From Nitrososphaerota archaeon (GTDB lineage Archaea > Thermoproteota > Nitrososphaeria_A > Caldarchaeales > JAVZCJ01), in contig JAWAZL010000019.1 of NCBI GenBank assembly GCA_038817485.1, positions 1 to 34,854 on the forward strand: 34,854 bases of DNA. Direction: 5' to 3'. This document shows positions 25,410 to 32,811 of this stretch, piece by piece (within the stretch, counting starts at the first letter, position 1; each line of letters starts with the position of its first letter). A program made the translations under genes and the position numbers. The notes beneath the pieces were generated by a model. It did no database searches. It was not told where the DNA came from and was given only the letters and a program-made list of their open reading frames with translations.

Positions 25410-25823
25410 ATGAGTATGTCCATTAATGAGTATGAAATAAGGGAAGATTGTTTATATACTGGAAAACATATATGGGTTAAAGTTGAAAAAGGGATTGCTA
25501 CAATAGGAATAAGTGATTATGCTCAAAAGAAAATGCAAGAAATATTAACTGTCGAACTTCCTCATTTAAATGAAAGAATTGAAGCTGGAGAAATAATAGG
25601 CTCTGTAGGTTCTATAGATAGTGCTTTAGATATTATAAGTCCAGTAAGTGGAAAAATAATAGATGTTAATGAAGAATTATTAGATAATCCTGAATTAATA
25701 AACGAATCGCCATATGATAGAGGATGGATAGTGAAAATAGAAATGAAAAATGAAGAAGAATTATATGGTTTAATGGACCATGAAGATTATAGAAAATATA
25801 TCGAAGAAATAGCTGAAGAATAA
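25410..25823 (+). CDS. GcvH-like protein with Asp in place of the lipoyl lysine
   Basis: A 137-residue protein with the fold of glycine cleavage H proteins: TGKHIWVKVE, ATIGISDYAQ, the lipoyl hairpin, SPVSGKIIDVN, and LINESPYDRGWIVKI. In H proteins the hairpin is E-S-V-K-A with the lipoylated Lys seven residues before the SP of SPVSG. Here the matching residue is Asp70 (GSIDSALDIISPVSG), so lipoylation at this site is not possible. The other fold residues, including the DNPxLINxSPY segment, are intact, so it is not decayed. The gene is only four bases before the SerRS gene, suggesting co-expression. It may be a structural or ligand-binding relative; the role is unknown. A second H-like protein with an intact Lys is at 30291. 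Confidence 0.85.
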   Translation: MSMSINEYEIREDCLYTGKHIWVKVEKGIATIGISDYAQKKMQEILTVELPHLNERIEAGEIIGSVGSIDSALDIISPVSGKIIDVNEELLDNPELINESPYDRGWIVKIEMKNEEELYGLMDHEDYRKYIEEIAEE

Positions 25824-25827
25824 AGGT

Positions 25828-27372
25828 GTGAAATTTTTGAAATTTAATATTGAAGCATATATTCTTTTTACCTCCTCTCCGGAAAAAAAGGATATAGAAA
25901 TAGCCATTGAAGAAATATATAAAAAAATATCTGCTAAGAAAAATGGAGAAGAAACAAAAATAATTGATATGAAATTTTTAAATGATAAAATATTTTTAAA
26001 AATTATTAGTGGAAAAAAGTATAGAGCTCATTCTTTTCTTTTGATGTTAAGAAATAAAATTGCTAAAGAATTAGAAAAAAGGAAAATAGGAATCAGAGAA
26101 ATAAAAATAGAGAAAGCTGAAGCATGGATTGAAATTAAACAAAAACCATTAGAGGAAGTAAATCTACCCTTCGTAAAAAAAATAGATTTTAATGAAAATA
26201 TTGCACATATAGTTTTTTCAAATATAGATGAAAAAGCTTTAGAAAAAAATTATATCGATAGAATAGTTCAATTATTAGAGAAGAAAATTTTAGCTCAATA
26301 TATTACTGGAAAAACAGCACTTTCAAAAACAATTAAAGAATCTTCAAAAAAATTAGATAAATATTATTTTAAAAAAGATTTTACTGAAGAACTTATTAAA
26401 ATAGGATGGATTAAAGAATTTCCTGCTAGAGGAATATGGCAGTATATGCCACCTTATACTGCTCTCATAAGAGCTATTGAAGCAGCTTTTATAGAAAACA
26501 TAGTTAAAAAGATGGGATTCAAAGAAATGCTTTTTCCAAGATTAATTCCACTTGAAGTGCATATGAGAAAAGGACAATTAACAGGAACACCAAATGAAAT
26601 GTTTTGGGTTTGCCCACCTAAATCTAGAGAGAAAAAATTTTTTGAATATTTTTCAGATTATGTAGAAATAACGAGAGAAATACCTAAAGAAGAGTTAATG
26701 AAATATTTGGACACACCTATAGCTGCATTAGCTTATGCTCAATGTGAACCATGGTATGAAATATTCAGAGGAGAAATAATGGACATAGATAATGGTCCAT
26801 GGCTTTTTTTTGATAGATTTGGCCCTACATGGAGATATGAAGCAGGTGGATTAAAAGGGATTGAAAGATTAACAGAATTTTATAGAATGGAATTAACATG
26901 GGTTGGAAAACCGGAGGATGTTTCAAAAATAAGAGATGAATTGCTTAATAGAGCAGAAAAATTTGTAGATGATATAATGGATATTGAATATAGAATAGAA
27001 GCAACTACTCCAGTATATTTAGAGCATTCACTTGAATTGGAAGAAGAAAGAAAAGAAATCGTTAAAACATATGAAATCGTAGGAGTATTACCATACGGAA
27101 CATTAAGTAGACCTGAAGAAAAAGAATTAGAATTAAGTAATTTTAGCATTCATCTAGATTTTTACGCAAAAAGATATAATTGGAAAGAGAGGAAAAACAG
27201 AGAGATATGGTCTGGCTGCTCTGGAATCGGTTTATCAAGATTTGTATATATGTTTATAGCTCGATGGGGCACAAATTTTGAAGATTGGCCATATGAAATT
27301 AAAAAATATATTGGTGAGAAACTTCCCGAAACAATTTTTATGATAACTTGGCCTAAATATAAAAAAGTATGA
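25828..27372 (+). CDS. serS: Seryl-tRNA synthetase, methanogen-type (type 2, zinc-dependent)
   Basis: A 514-residue class II synthetase that charges tRNA-Ser. It belongs to the rare type 2 SerRS known mainly from methanogens. The active-site zinc ligands are placed as in that group: Cys306 in AQCEPWY, Glu355 in FYRMELTW, and Cys464 in GCSGIGLSR. Motif 2 is seen in TWRYEAGGLKGIERLTEF, and motif 3 in GIGLSRFVY. The N-terminal ~165 residues form the type-specific mixed alpha/beta tRNA-binding domain. Start: GTG at 25828; an AGGTG site overlaps it and lies eight bases before a TTG at 25837 (MKFNIEAY...), which may be the real start. It is four bases after the GcvH-like gene. Presence of a conventional type 1 SerRS elsewhere cannot be judged. 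Confidence 0.92.
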   Translation: MKFLKFNIEAYILFTSSPEKKDIEIAIEEIYKKISAKKNGEETKIIDMKFLNDKIFLKIISGKKYRAHSFLLMLRNKIAKELEKRKIGIREIKIEKAEAWIEIKQKPLEEVNLPFVKKIDFNENIAHIVFSNIDEKALEKNYIDRIVQLLEKKILAQYITGKTALSKTIKESSKKLDKYYFKKDFTEELIKIGWIKEFPARGIWQYMPPYTALIRAIEAAFIENIVKKMGFKEMLFPRLIPLEVHMRKGQLTGTPNEMFWVCPPKSREKKFFEYFSDYVEITREIPKEELMKYLDTPIAALAYAQCEPWYEIFRGEIMDIDNGPWLFFDRFGPTWRYEAGGLKGIERLTEFYRMELTWVGKPEDVSKIRDELLNRAEKFVDDIMDIEYRIEATTPVYLEHSLELEEERKEIVKTYEIVGVLPYGTLSRPEEKELELSNFSIHLDFYAKRYNWKERKNREIWSGCSGIGLSRFVYMFIARWGTNFEDWPYEIKKYIGEKLPETIFMITWPKYKKV

Positions 27373-27514
27373 TAAAGAAATATTCTTAGCTTACTTCAAA
27401 ACTTCAATATATAAATATTTAAGGTTTTAAAATAAAAATTAAAAATATAGTAAATGTAATTCTTTAAGCTTCAAGCCTATTGTAAATATTCCTTAAAAAA
27501 TGCTCATAAAGTAT

Positions 27515-27536
27515 TATTTCTTTTAAAAAAAGAATA
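27515..27536. terminator. Imperfect A/T hairpin between convergent serS and Smc5-like genes
   Basis: TATTTCTTTT pairs imperfectly with the AAAAGAATA that follows (one bulge). It lies between two convergent genes and carries T-runs in both directions, as expected of a bidirectional archaeal terminator. Sequence support is weak because the whole spacer is A+T-rich. Confidence 0.3.
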
Positions 27537-27553
27537 ACTCCATTAGCGCATTT

Positions 27554-29374
27554 TTATGGAGATTTTAAAATAAGAGATTTTCCCTCTATATTTTGAACGA
27601 TTATCACATTAACATTTTCTTCAACAAATACTTTACCTGGAGTAATAATTATGTATTGTGTGTTAGGGTCTTCATATGCGATTGATAATAACATTTTTAA
27701 CATCTTCTCTCTATATAAAGGATCCATATGAACATCGAATTCATCAATAGCTCTAAATGGTGACATCATATATTTTTGTAATGAAAGTAAAAAAGCCATC
27801 GTAGATACTGTTCTTTCCCCCCCACTTTGTGTATGAGAATTTAATAAAGTTAATTCGGCGCCTTTAAAACCAACATATATTTCTAAAGCCGCACTTCTAA
27901 TATCCTCTAAATTTCTTAAAACTATTTTTCCAGAAGCATCAATTGAAGATAATATTCCATTAAATATAGGATTAACATTTTCTATTAATTTTCTAATAAA
28001 ATCTCTCCATACTTTTTTCCTATATTCAATCTCTTCAAGAGTTTTCTTAATATTTTCATTCAATTCCTTTGCTTTTAATTCTGTTTCTCTATATTTTGAA
28101 TCTGCTAAAATATACATTTCTTCAGCTTCTTGATTAACTGTTCCAAGAGATGCTATGTTTATATTTATATGCTGTATATCTGAAAATATTTCCATTGGTT
28201 TTCTTAATGTTTTTACTCTTTCTCCTTTTTTATTAGCCTCAATAATTTTCTCTTCTAAATTTTTATTAATTTCTTCATAATTTTTTTCATTTTTTCTAAG
28301 CTCATGCTCAATTTCTTTCTTCTTATATTTTGTAATAGCTAATTCAGTATTTTTATTAATTAAGTTCTCAACAGATTTTATTAATTTTTCTTCGCATGTA
28401 GATATTTCTATTAATAATTTTTCTTTTTCATTTTCGCTATTTTCCATTAATTCAGCTAATTTGAAATATAATGCTCTTAAATTAATTAAATAAGAATTAA
28501 AATTATTTCTTTCATTTTTAATTTCTTCTTCTAAAAATATTATTTTTTCATTCATTTCTTTTAAATCTTCTTTATATAATTCTATCCTTTTTGCTATTCT
28601 TTCTAAATTATTTTCCAATTCTATAACAATAGACCAAGCATATTCTCTTTCCAATTCTTCCCTTTGTCTTTGTAAATTCTTTAATTTCATTAATTTCTCA
28701 TACTCATTCCTCCAATAATCTGTTGCCATTTTAGCTTCTTCAAGAATTTTTTCTATAGCTTTTTGTTCACTTACTAATTCTGTTAATTTTCTTTCTGCTT
28801 CTATTATTCTTTCTCTTAATGTTTTTGCACCAACAGCATCTTCTACCATTAATAATTTTTCCTCATCAGATTTTGAAGCAAATTGTTCAACCATATTTTG
28901 ATGCATAATTATTAAAGCATTATTTGGATTAATTCCTGCTTGTTTTAATAAATGTTCAACTTCTGCTTTAGCCATATATCTATTATTTACTAAATGCCAA
29001 TAATCTCCATTTTTCTTTAAGTATCTTGTTATAGTAATTTTATCAGTATTAATATTTTGAAATGGCCTTTTTCCATTAATTTTTGAATTATTTAAAATAA
29101 CAGTTACTCTTGCTGCTTCAGCTCCCCTCCTAATTAATTGACTAAGTTTTTCTCCCCTCTCTGTATATGTTTGACCTAATGCAACGGATATTCCTAAAAG
29201 TATAGAAGATTTTCCAGCTCCATTTGGTCCTAGAATTAAATTTAATCCAGGTTTAAGGATTATTCTAGAATATTCATGACTCATAAAATTTTCTAATATT
29301 ACTTCCTCTATGAATGTTTTAGCAATCGCATATTTTTCTTCTATTTCTTGCATTGTTTCTTCTTTCTTTTTCAT
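27554..29374 (-). CDS. Smc5-like SMC-family ATPase without a hinge domain
   Basis: A 606-residue SMC-superfamily ATPase. Walker A is GPNGAGKSS (49-57); the Q-loop segment HQNMVEQFA (158-166) is followed by EEKLLMVEDAVG, as in Smc5. The ABC signature is SGGERTVSTM (517-526), and Walker B is in SPFRAIDEFDVHMD (Asp544-Glu545). The C-terminal head block LGTVNQEAEEMY, FNGILSSIDASGKIVL and TQYIIITPGKV also read like Smc5, while SPFRAIDEFDVHMD reads like Smc6. The coiled coil spans about 185-480 without a globular hinge and without a CxxC zinc hook, so it is about half the length of normal SMCs. It may form dimers by another surface. Transcribed after the unknown gene at 29515. Confidence 0.85.
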   Translation of the reverse strand: MKKKEETMQEIEEKYAIAKTFIEEVILENFMSHEYSRIILKPGLNLILGPNGAGKSSILLGISVALGQTYTERGEKLSQLIRRGAEAARVTVILNNSKINGKRPFQNINTDKITITRYLKKNGDYWHLVNNRYMAKAEVEHLLKQAGINPNNALIIMHQNMVEQFASKSDEEKLLMVEDAVGAKTLRERIIEAERKLTELVSEQKAIEKILEEAKMATDYWRNEYEKLMKLKNLQRQREELEREYAWSIVIELENNLERIAKRIELYKEDLKEMNEKIIFLEEEIKNERNNFNSYLINLRALYFKLAELMENSENEKEKLLIEISTCEEKLIKSVENLINKNTELAITKYKKKEIEHELRKNEKNYEEINKNLEEKIIEANKKGERVKTLRKPMEIFSDIQHININIASLGTVNQEAEEMYILADSKYRETELKAKELNENIKKTLEEIEYRKKVWRDFIRKLIENVNPIFNGILSSIDASGKIVLRNLEDIRSAALEIYVGFKGAELTLLNSHTQSGGERTVSTMAFLLSLQKYMMSPFRAIDEFDVHMDPLYREKMLKMLLSIAYEDPNTQYIIITPGKVFVEENVNVIIVQNIEGKSLILKSP

Positions 29375-29514
29375 TGCTTATTTACTCTTATTATAAAATT
29401 TCTCACTAATATATATGTATATAAATTTAGTTTTTAGTTAAATATATTAACTCAGATTCTGAATTTTCTAGTAATACTTTAAGATCATGATTTATAAAAA
29501 TATCATTTTTAATA

Positions 29515-30201
29515 TTATTTAGAAATTAAAGGATATATTTCGTCTCTTACATAATCGATTAAATCCTTCTCTTCTATTTTACTAAAAGCAGTAACTACGC
29601 AATTATAAGTTAAACCAAATACCCATCCCTTTGTAGTAGAAGTATAAACAATATATAAAATTTTTCCATGTCTTAAATACTCTTCATATAATGAAGTATT
29701 TTTTAATGCTTCACCATATAATGAAAGTTTTTTTATACCAGGTATATCTAAATCATGGAAAAAAATTACTTTTGTTCCATCAGGATTTTTTTCATGAAAA
29801 TCTTTAAGTTTTTCTGAAGAAATTCTAGCCTCAACTATTGATTCATAATTCATGAATAATATTTGACTTAATATTGAAGCAATAGTATTTGCTTGATGTT
29901 TTTCTTGTAAAACAAATAATAGAATTTTATTATCATATTCATCAAATATAATTGGCGTTTCGATTGTTTTTATCATAGGTATCCTTTTCCCTCTTTGAGA
30001 AATTATTATTGGTTTATCTCTATTAAATAAAGCTGACAAACTTTTTTCTTTAAGAGAAATATTTTTTATCTCTATTAATATTTCTAATTCTTCATTATTT
30101 ATTTTAAAAATTTCTGTATGAGAATAATTTTTTAATTTTAAAGCAATTTCTTCAAGAGATATTTCTTCTTTTATTTCAAAAATTTTTCCTGCAAGAACCA
30201 T
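29515..30201 (-). CDS. Unknown protein upstream of the Smc5-like gene
   Basis: A 228-residue protein I do not recognise. It is mixed alpha/beta, with no membrane segment, no zinc motif and no Walker A. Notable parts are an N-terminal region rich in alternating acidic and lysine residues, a central strand KVIFFHDLDIPGIKKL with the acidic DLD, and a hydrophobic, aromatic C-terminal stretch (YTSTTKGWVFGLTYNCVVTAFSK). An ATG start follows AGTGATC, a good archaeal ribosome binding site. It is on the same strand as the Smc5-like gene, 140 bases upstream, so a functional link such as a regulatory or nuclease-like partner is possible but unproven. It is divergent from the second GcvH-like gene. Confidence 0.6.
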   Translation of the reverse strand: MVLAGKIFEIKEEISLEEIALKLKNYSHTEIFKINNEELEILIEIKNISLKEKSLSALFNRDKPIIISQRGKRIPMIKTIETPIIFDEYDNKILLFVLQEKHQANTIASILSQILFMNYESIVEARISSEKLKDFHEKNPDGTKVIFFHDLDIPGIKKLSLYGEALKNTSLYEEYLRHGKILYIVYTSTTKGWVFGLTYNCVVTAFSKIEEKDLIDYVRDEIYPLISK

Positions 30202-30290
30202 CTATGATCACTTTTTTATTAAATTTTTATGAATATCGATTCTATTTAAAAGCTTTAATTAAAGCTTTTTTTAAAAAATTTTGATAAAAA

Positions 30291-30710
30291 ATGATAGAAG
30301 TTAATGGATATAAAATTCTTGAAAATTTGCTTTATAGCAAAGATCATACATGGGCTAAAATTGAAGATGATAAAGCAAGGGTAGGAATTACTGATTATGG
30401 TCAAAAATCAGCTGGTAAAATAATGTTTGTTAGATTCAGACCAAAGGGAACAATCTCTCAATCACAAGGACTTGGTACTATTGAAACTGCAAAATGGGTT
30501 GGCGTTGTAAAATCTCCTGTTTCAGGAGAAATAATTGAAATAAATCCTAAATTAAGAGATAATCCAAGCTTAATAAATGAAAGTCCATATGAAGATGGAT
30601 GGATAGCAATAATAAAATTATCAAAATTTGAAGAAGATAAAAAGAATTTAATGACCGCAGAAGAAGCAGCTAAATGGTTAAAAGAGGAAATATTAAAATC
30701 TAAAAAGTAA
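30291..30710 (+). CDS. gcvH: GcvH-like lipoyl carrier protein
   Basis: A 139-residue H-type lipoyl protein. The segment ETAKWVGVVKSPVSG holds Lys68 exactly seven residues before SP, at the lipoylation position. Other family blocks (SKDHTWAKIE, RVGITDYGQ, DNPSLINESPYEDGWIA) are intact. Canonical H proteins read ESVKA around the lysine; ETAKW with the following VG is an alternative seen in other lipoate-binding relatives. The protein could serve glycine cleavage or another lipoate-based pathway, but none of gcvT, gcvP or lpd is in the window. The next gene, a thioredoxin-fold protein, begins 24 bases later and probably shares its transcript. Confidence 0.9.
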   Translation: MIEVNGYKILENLLYSKDHTWAKIEDDKARVGITDYGQKSAGKIMFVRFRPKGTISQSQGLGTIETAKWVGVVKSPVSGEIIEINPKLRDNPSLINESPYEDGWIAIIKLSKFEEDKKNLMTAEEAAKWLKEEILKSKK

Positions 30711-30734
30711 TTTTAAGAGTTTTGTGATTTTAAA

Positions 30735-31364
30735 TTGAAAGAAAAAATTCCTATTTCAAAAATTGGTATTTCAGCAGGATTATTTTCAACTCTTTTTTTA
30801 TTATTTTTAATTTTAGTTATTATAGGATTATCGATTTATCAAGAATTATTTGTTACTTCACCAAAAACTTCAATAATATCTGAAACTATTACAAATTCTA
30901 CATCTTTAATAACTACTTCTCCAACTACTTTAGTTTCTGAAAAAACTACTAGGCTAAAAGCTTCAGATGCTTATCTAGTAAGCATAGATGGAAAATCATT
31001 TAAAATAAGTGATTATAAAGGAAAAATAATTATTATCGATATTATGTCGATCGAAGTTGAAGAATGTAAAATTCAACATTCTTATTTTAAAGAAATTCTT
31101 AAGGAATATAATGATAAAATAGCTATAATATCTTTAGATTATAGTAGAGAAGATAATGAAGAAAAATTAAGTACTTATATTTCCCAAAATGATATTAAAT
31201 GGACAATTGTTTACTCTAAAAATGTTATAACTCCTTATGAAGATAAAGGTGGTTTGCCAACAATTTATATAATTGATAGAGATTTTAATATTGCATATGA
31301 AAGACTTGGTGTAGCGAGTTTAAGCGATTTAAAAAAAATAATCAACTCGTTACTATCAGAATGA
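30735..31364 (+). CDS. Membrane-anchored thioredoxin-fold (TlpA-like) protein with one active-site Cys
   Basis: A 209-residue protein. A TTG start gives a short basic head, one transmembrane anchor (about residues 13-36), a Ser/Thr-rich linker (about 41-72) and an outward-facing thioredoxin fold. The fold is supported by SFKISDYKGKIIIID, KLSTYISQNDIKWTIV, the cis-proline GGLPTIYIIDRDF and a closing helix. In TlpA/ResA proteins the WCxxC motif follows the first strand; here the aligned residues are VEEC, so the first Cys is Val108 and only Cys111 remains. Disulfide exchange would therefore need a partner thiol. It is 24 bases behind the lipoyl-carrier gene. The role (thiol transfer, assembly factor) is not determined. 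Confidence 0.7.
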   Translation: MKEKIPISKIGISAGLFSTLFLLFLILVIIGLSIYQELFVTSPKTSIISETITNSTSLITTSPTTLVSEKTTRLKASDAYLVSIDGKSFKISDYKGKIIIIDIMSIEVEECKIQHSYFKEILKEYNDKIAIISLDYSREDNEEKLSTYISQNDIKWTIVYSKNVITPYEDKGGLPTIYIIDRDFNIAYERLGVASLSDLKKIINSLLSE

Positions 31365-31665
31365 TTTTTTTAATTTAATAAAACAATTTGTTACTCTTTT
31401 TACTCATTTTTCATTTAATAGCAAACTTGAAAAATTATTTCCATTTTCTTTTTTAAAAAACATAAGTAAACGTTAAATGTTTAAATAATTATTAGAGATA
31501 TAGAAATAATTGTTTATGTAGCTTCTATAATAGAAACTATAGTATTACAATGACTGAAACACTCATAAATGTAAAATATCGATCTTTCTATTCCATTATA
31601 TTATTTATTGCTTTTAATATGGTTAAAAAATCTCTTGAAAATTTTTAAGAAGGGTTTTAAACTTT
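31365..31665. other. Intergenic region without recognised gene; two adjacent palindromes
   Basis: About 300 bases between the thioredoxin-fold gene and the MscS gene (convergent ends). No conserved coding or RNA gene is seen. At 31523-31535 lies TTCTAT-A-ATAGAA, immediately followed by ACTATAGT (31536-31543), both exact palindromes. A 32-codon ORF from 31550 is hydrophobic and unsupported. Confidence 0.35.
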
Positions 31666-32454
31666 CTATCTCTTTATAGATTCTATTTTTTGGTAAATTT
31701 TATCTTTTAAGAGCGCCTCAATCGCCTCTTTCTTAGCTGGATTAAGAATGTATACTCTCAGTTCAAGAATTACTTTATCACTTGATATTTTTAAAACTCT
31801 AACTTCTGGAACTTTTTCAGGAGCTAAATCACTTTTAGCAACTTCAGAGCTTTTTAACATTATTAATTTAGCTTCATTTATATCTATTTTACTTGGATCT
31901 ATTTCAATTGGAATTGAAATTAAAAGTATTCCAGGCCTACTTTCATTTTCTATAATACTATGTAAAAGCATATTATTTGGAATATTTACTATTACATAGT
32001 CATGTGTTATTATTGTAGTATATAATGAGTTTATTTTTATAACTTTTCCATTATATTCATTGATTCTTATAACTTCTCCAACTCTAATAATGTCTGATGA
32101 ATTTATCATAAAATAAGCAAATATGTTAGATAAAACATCTCTTAAAGATATAATTAATCCAAGTATTAAAGCAGAATAAATGATCATACTTGATGGGAAA
32201 TCTATACCAAATTCTTTAAATAATATTGTAAAGCTAATAATCCATATAATTATACTTCCTATTAAATCAATTTTATAAGCAATAGATTTATTTATTATTG
32301 CTATACTTTTTATAATAACTTTTCTAAAAAATAAGTATACTATAAGTGTTATTAAAACAATTATTGATGAAGTTATAATTATAGGTAAATAATCCATTAT
32401 GGAAAATGAGAAAATTATTGAAATTAATTTTTCAAAAATATTATAATTAAACAA
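31666..32454 (-). CDS. MscS-family mechanosensitive ion channel
   Basis: A 262-residue protein with the MscS layout: three membrane helices at about 22-43, 63-80 and 88-118, the last being the pore-lining helix with small residues (SALILGLIISLRDVLSNIFAYFM). The cytoplasmic beta domain begins with IRVGEVIRINEYNGKVIKINSLYTTI and continues with VIVNIPNNMLL, the usual MscS signature. Such channels release solutes in osmotic downshock. The start is TTG (32454), preceded by GGGAG. The length is normal for archaeal small MscS proteins. The neighbouring Rpo12 gene, 64 bases upstream on the same strand, is unlikely to be functionally linked. Confidence 0.9.
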   Translation of the reverse strand: MFNYNIFEKLISIIFSFSIMDYLPIIITSSIIVLITLIVYLFFRKVIIKSIAIINKSIAYKIDLIGSIIIWIISFTILFKEFGIDFPSSMIIYSALILGLIISLRDVLSNIFAYFMINSSDIIRVGEVIRINEYNGKVIKINSLYTTIITHDYVIVNIPNNMLLHSIIENESRPGILLISIPIEIDPSKIDINEAKLIMLKSSEVAKSDLAPEKVPEVRVLKISSDKVILELRVYILNPAKKEAIEALLKDKIYQKIESIKR

Positions 32455-32518
32455 TACTCCCTACTCTCCTTAAATATAAAAATATACAATGAAATTATAT
32501 AAAAACTATTTTTAAAAA

Positions 32519-32710
32519 TTATATTAATTTTTCTTCTTCCTCAAGTTTTGAAGTCGTAATTATTTTTGCAGTTTTTCCTCTAATTTTTCTTATTACATAA
32601 TATCCACAAGAAGGGCATCTTGTATCGCTTATTCTTTTAGAAACTTTTTCTTCTTCAAAAGTAAATCCGCATCTTAAGCATTGATATAATATTTTTCTTT
32701 CTCCACTCAT
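32519..32710 (-). CDS. rpo12: RNA polymerase subunit Rpo12 (RpoP/Rpb12-type)
   Basis: A 63-residue zinc protein with CLRC (Cys11, Cys14) and CPSC (Cys32, Cys35), followed by GYYVIRKIRGKTAKIITTS. This matches archaeal Rpo12, the small subunit bridging Rpo3 and Rpo2 in RNA polymerase; the basic RKxRxxxAK tail after the second knuckle is typical. Normal archaeal length is 45-60, here extended at both ends by about ten residues. It lies alone between the glycerate kinase and MscS genes on the same strand. Other zinc ribbons of this size exist, but the tail makes Rpo12 the best call. Confidence 0.85.
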   Translation of the reverse strand: MSGERKILYQCLRCGFTFEEEKVSKRISDTRCPSCGYYVIRKIRGKTAKIITTSKLEEEEKLI

Positions 32711-32811
32711 ACTTTATTAAAAATATTAGCTTCTACTTATTCCTTTCTTTTAATCTATAAAGAATCAGTTCTAGGAAGGAATTTTCTTCTTTTTTAAGAA
32801 ACTGAAAAACA

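Noticed and set aside
19128-29374. A canonical SMC-ScpAB operon including the ATPase
   Set aside because: The only SMC-type ATPase here is Smc5-like, lacks a hinge and is on the opposite strand beyond lhr and serS. It is not convincingly the partner of ScpAB.
25410-30710. Glycine cleavage gene cluster
   Set aside because: Two GcvH-like genes are present, but no gcvT, gcvP or lpd. One H-like protein lacks the lipoyl lysine, so a complete cluster cannot be claimed.
31550-31650. 32-codon hydrophobic ORF
   Set aside because: No ribosome binding site, no recognisable motif, and the length is expected by chance.
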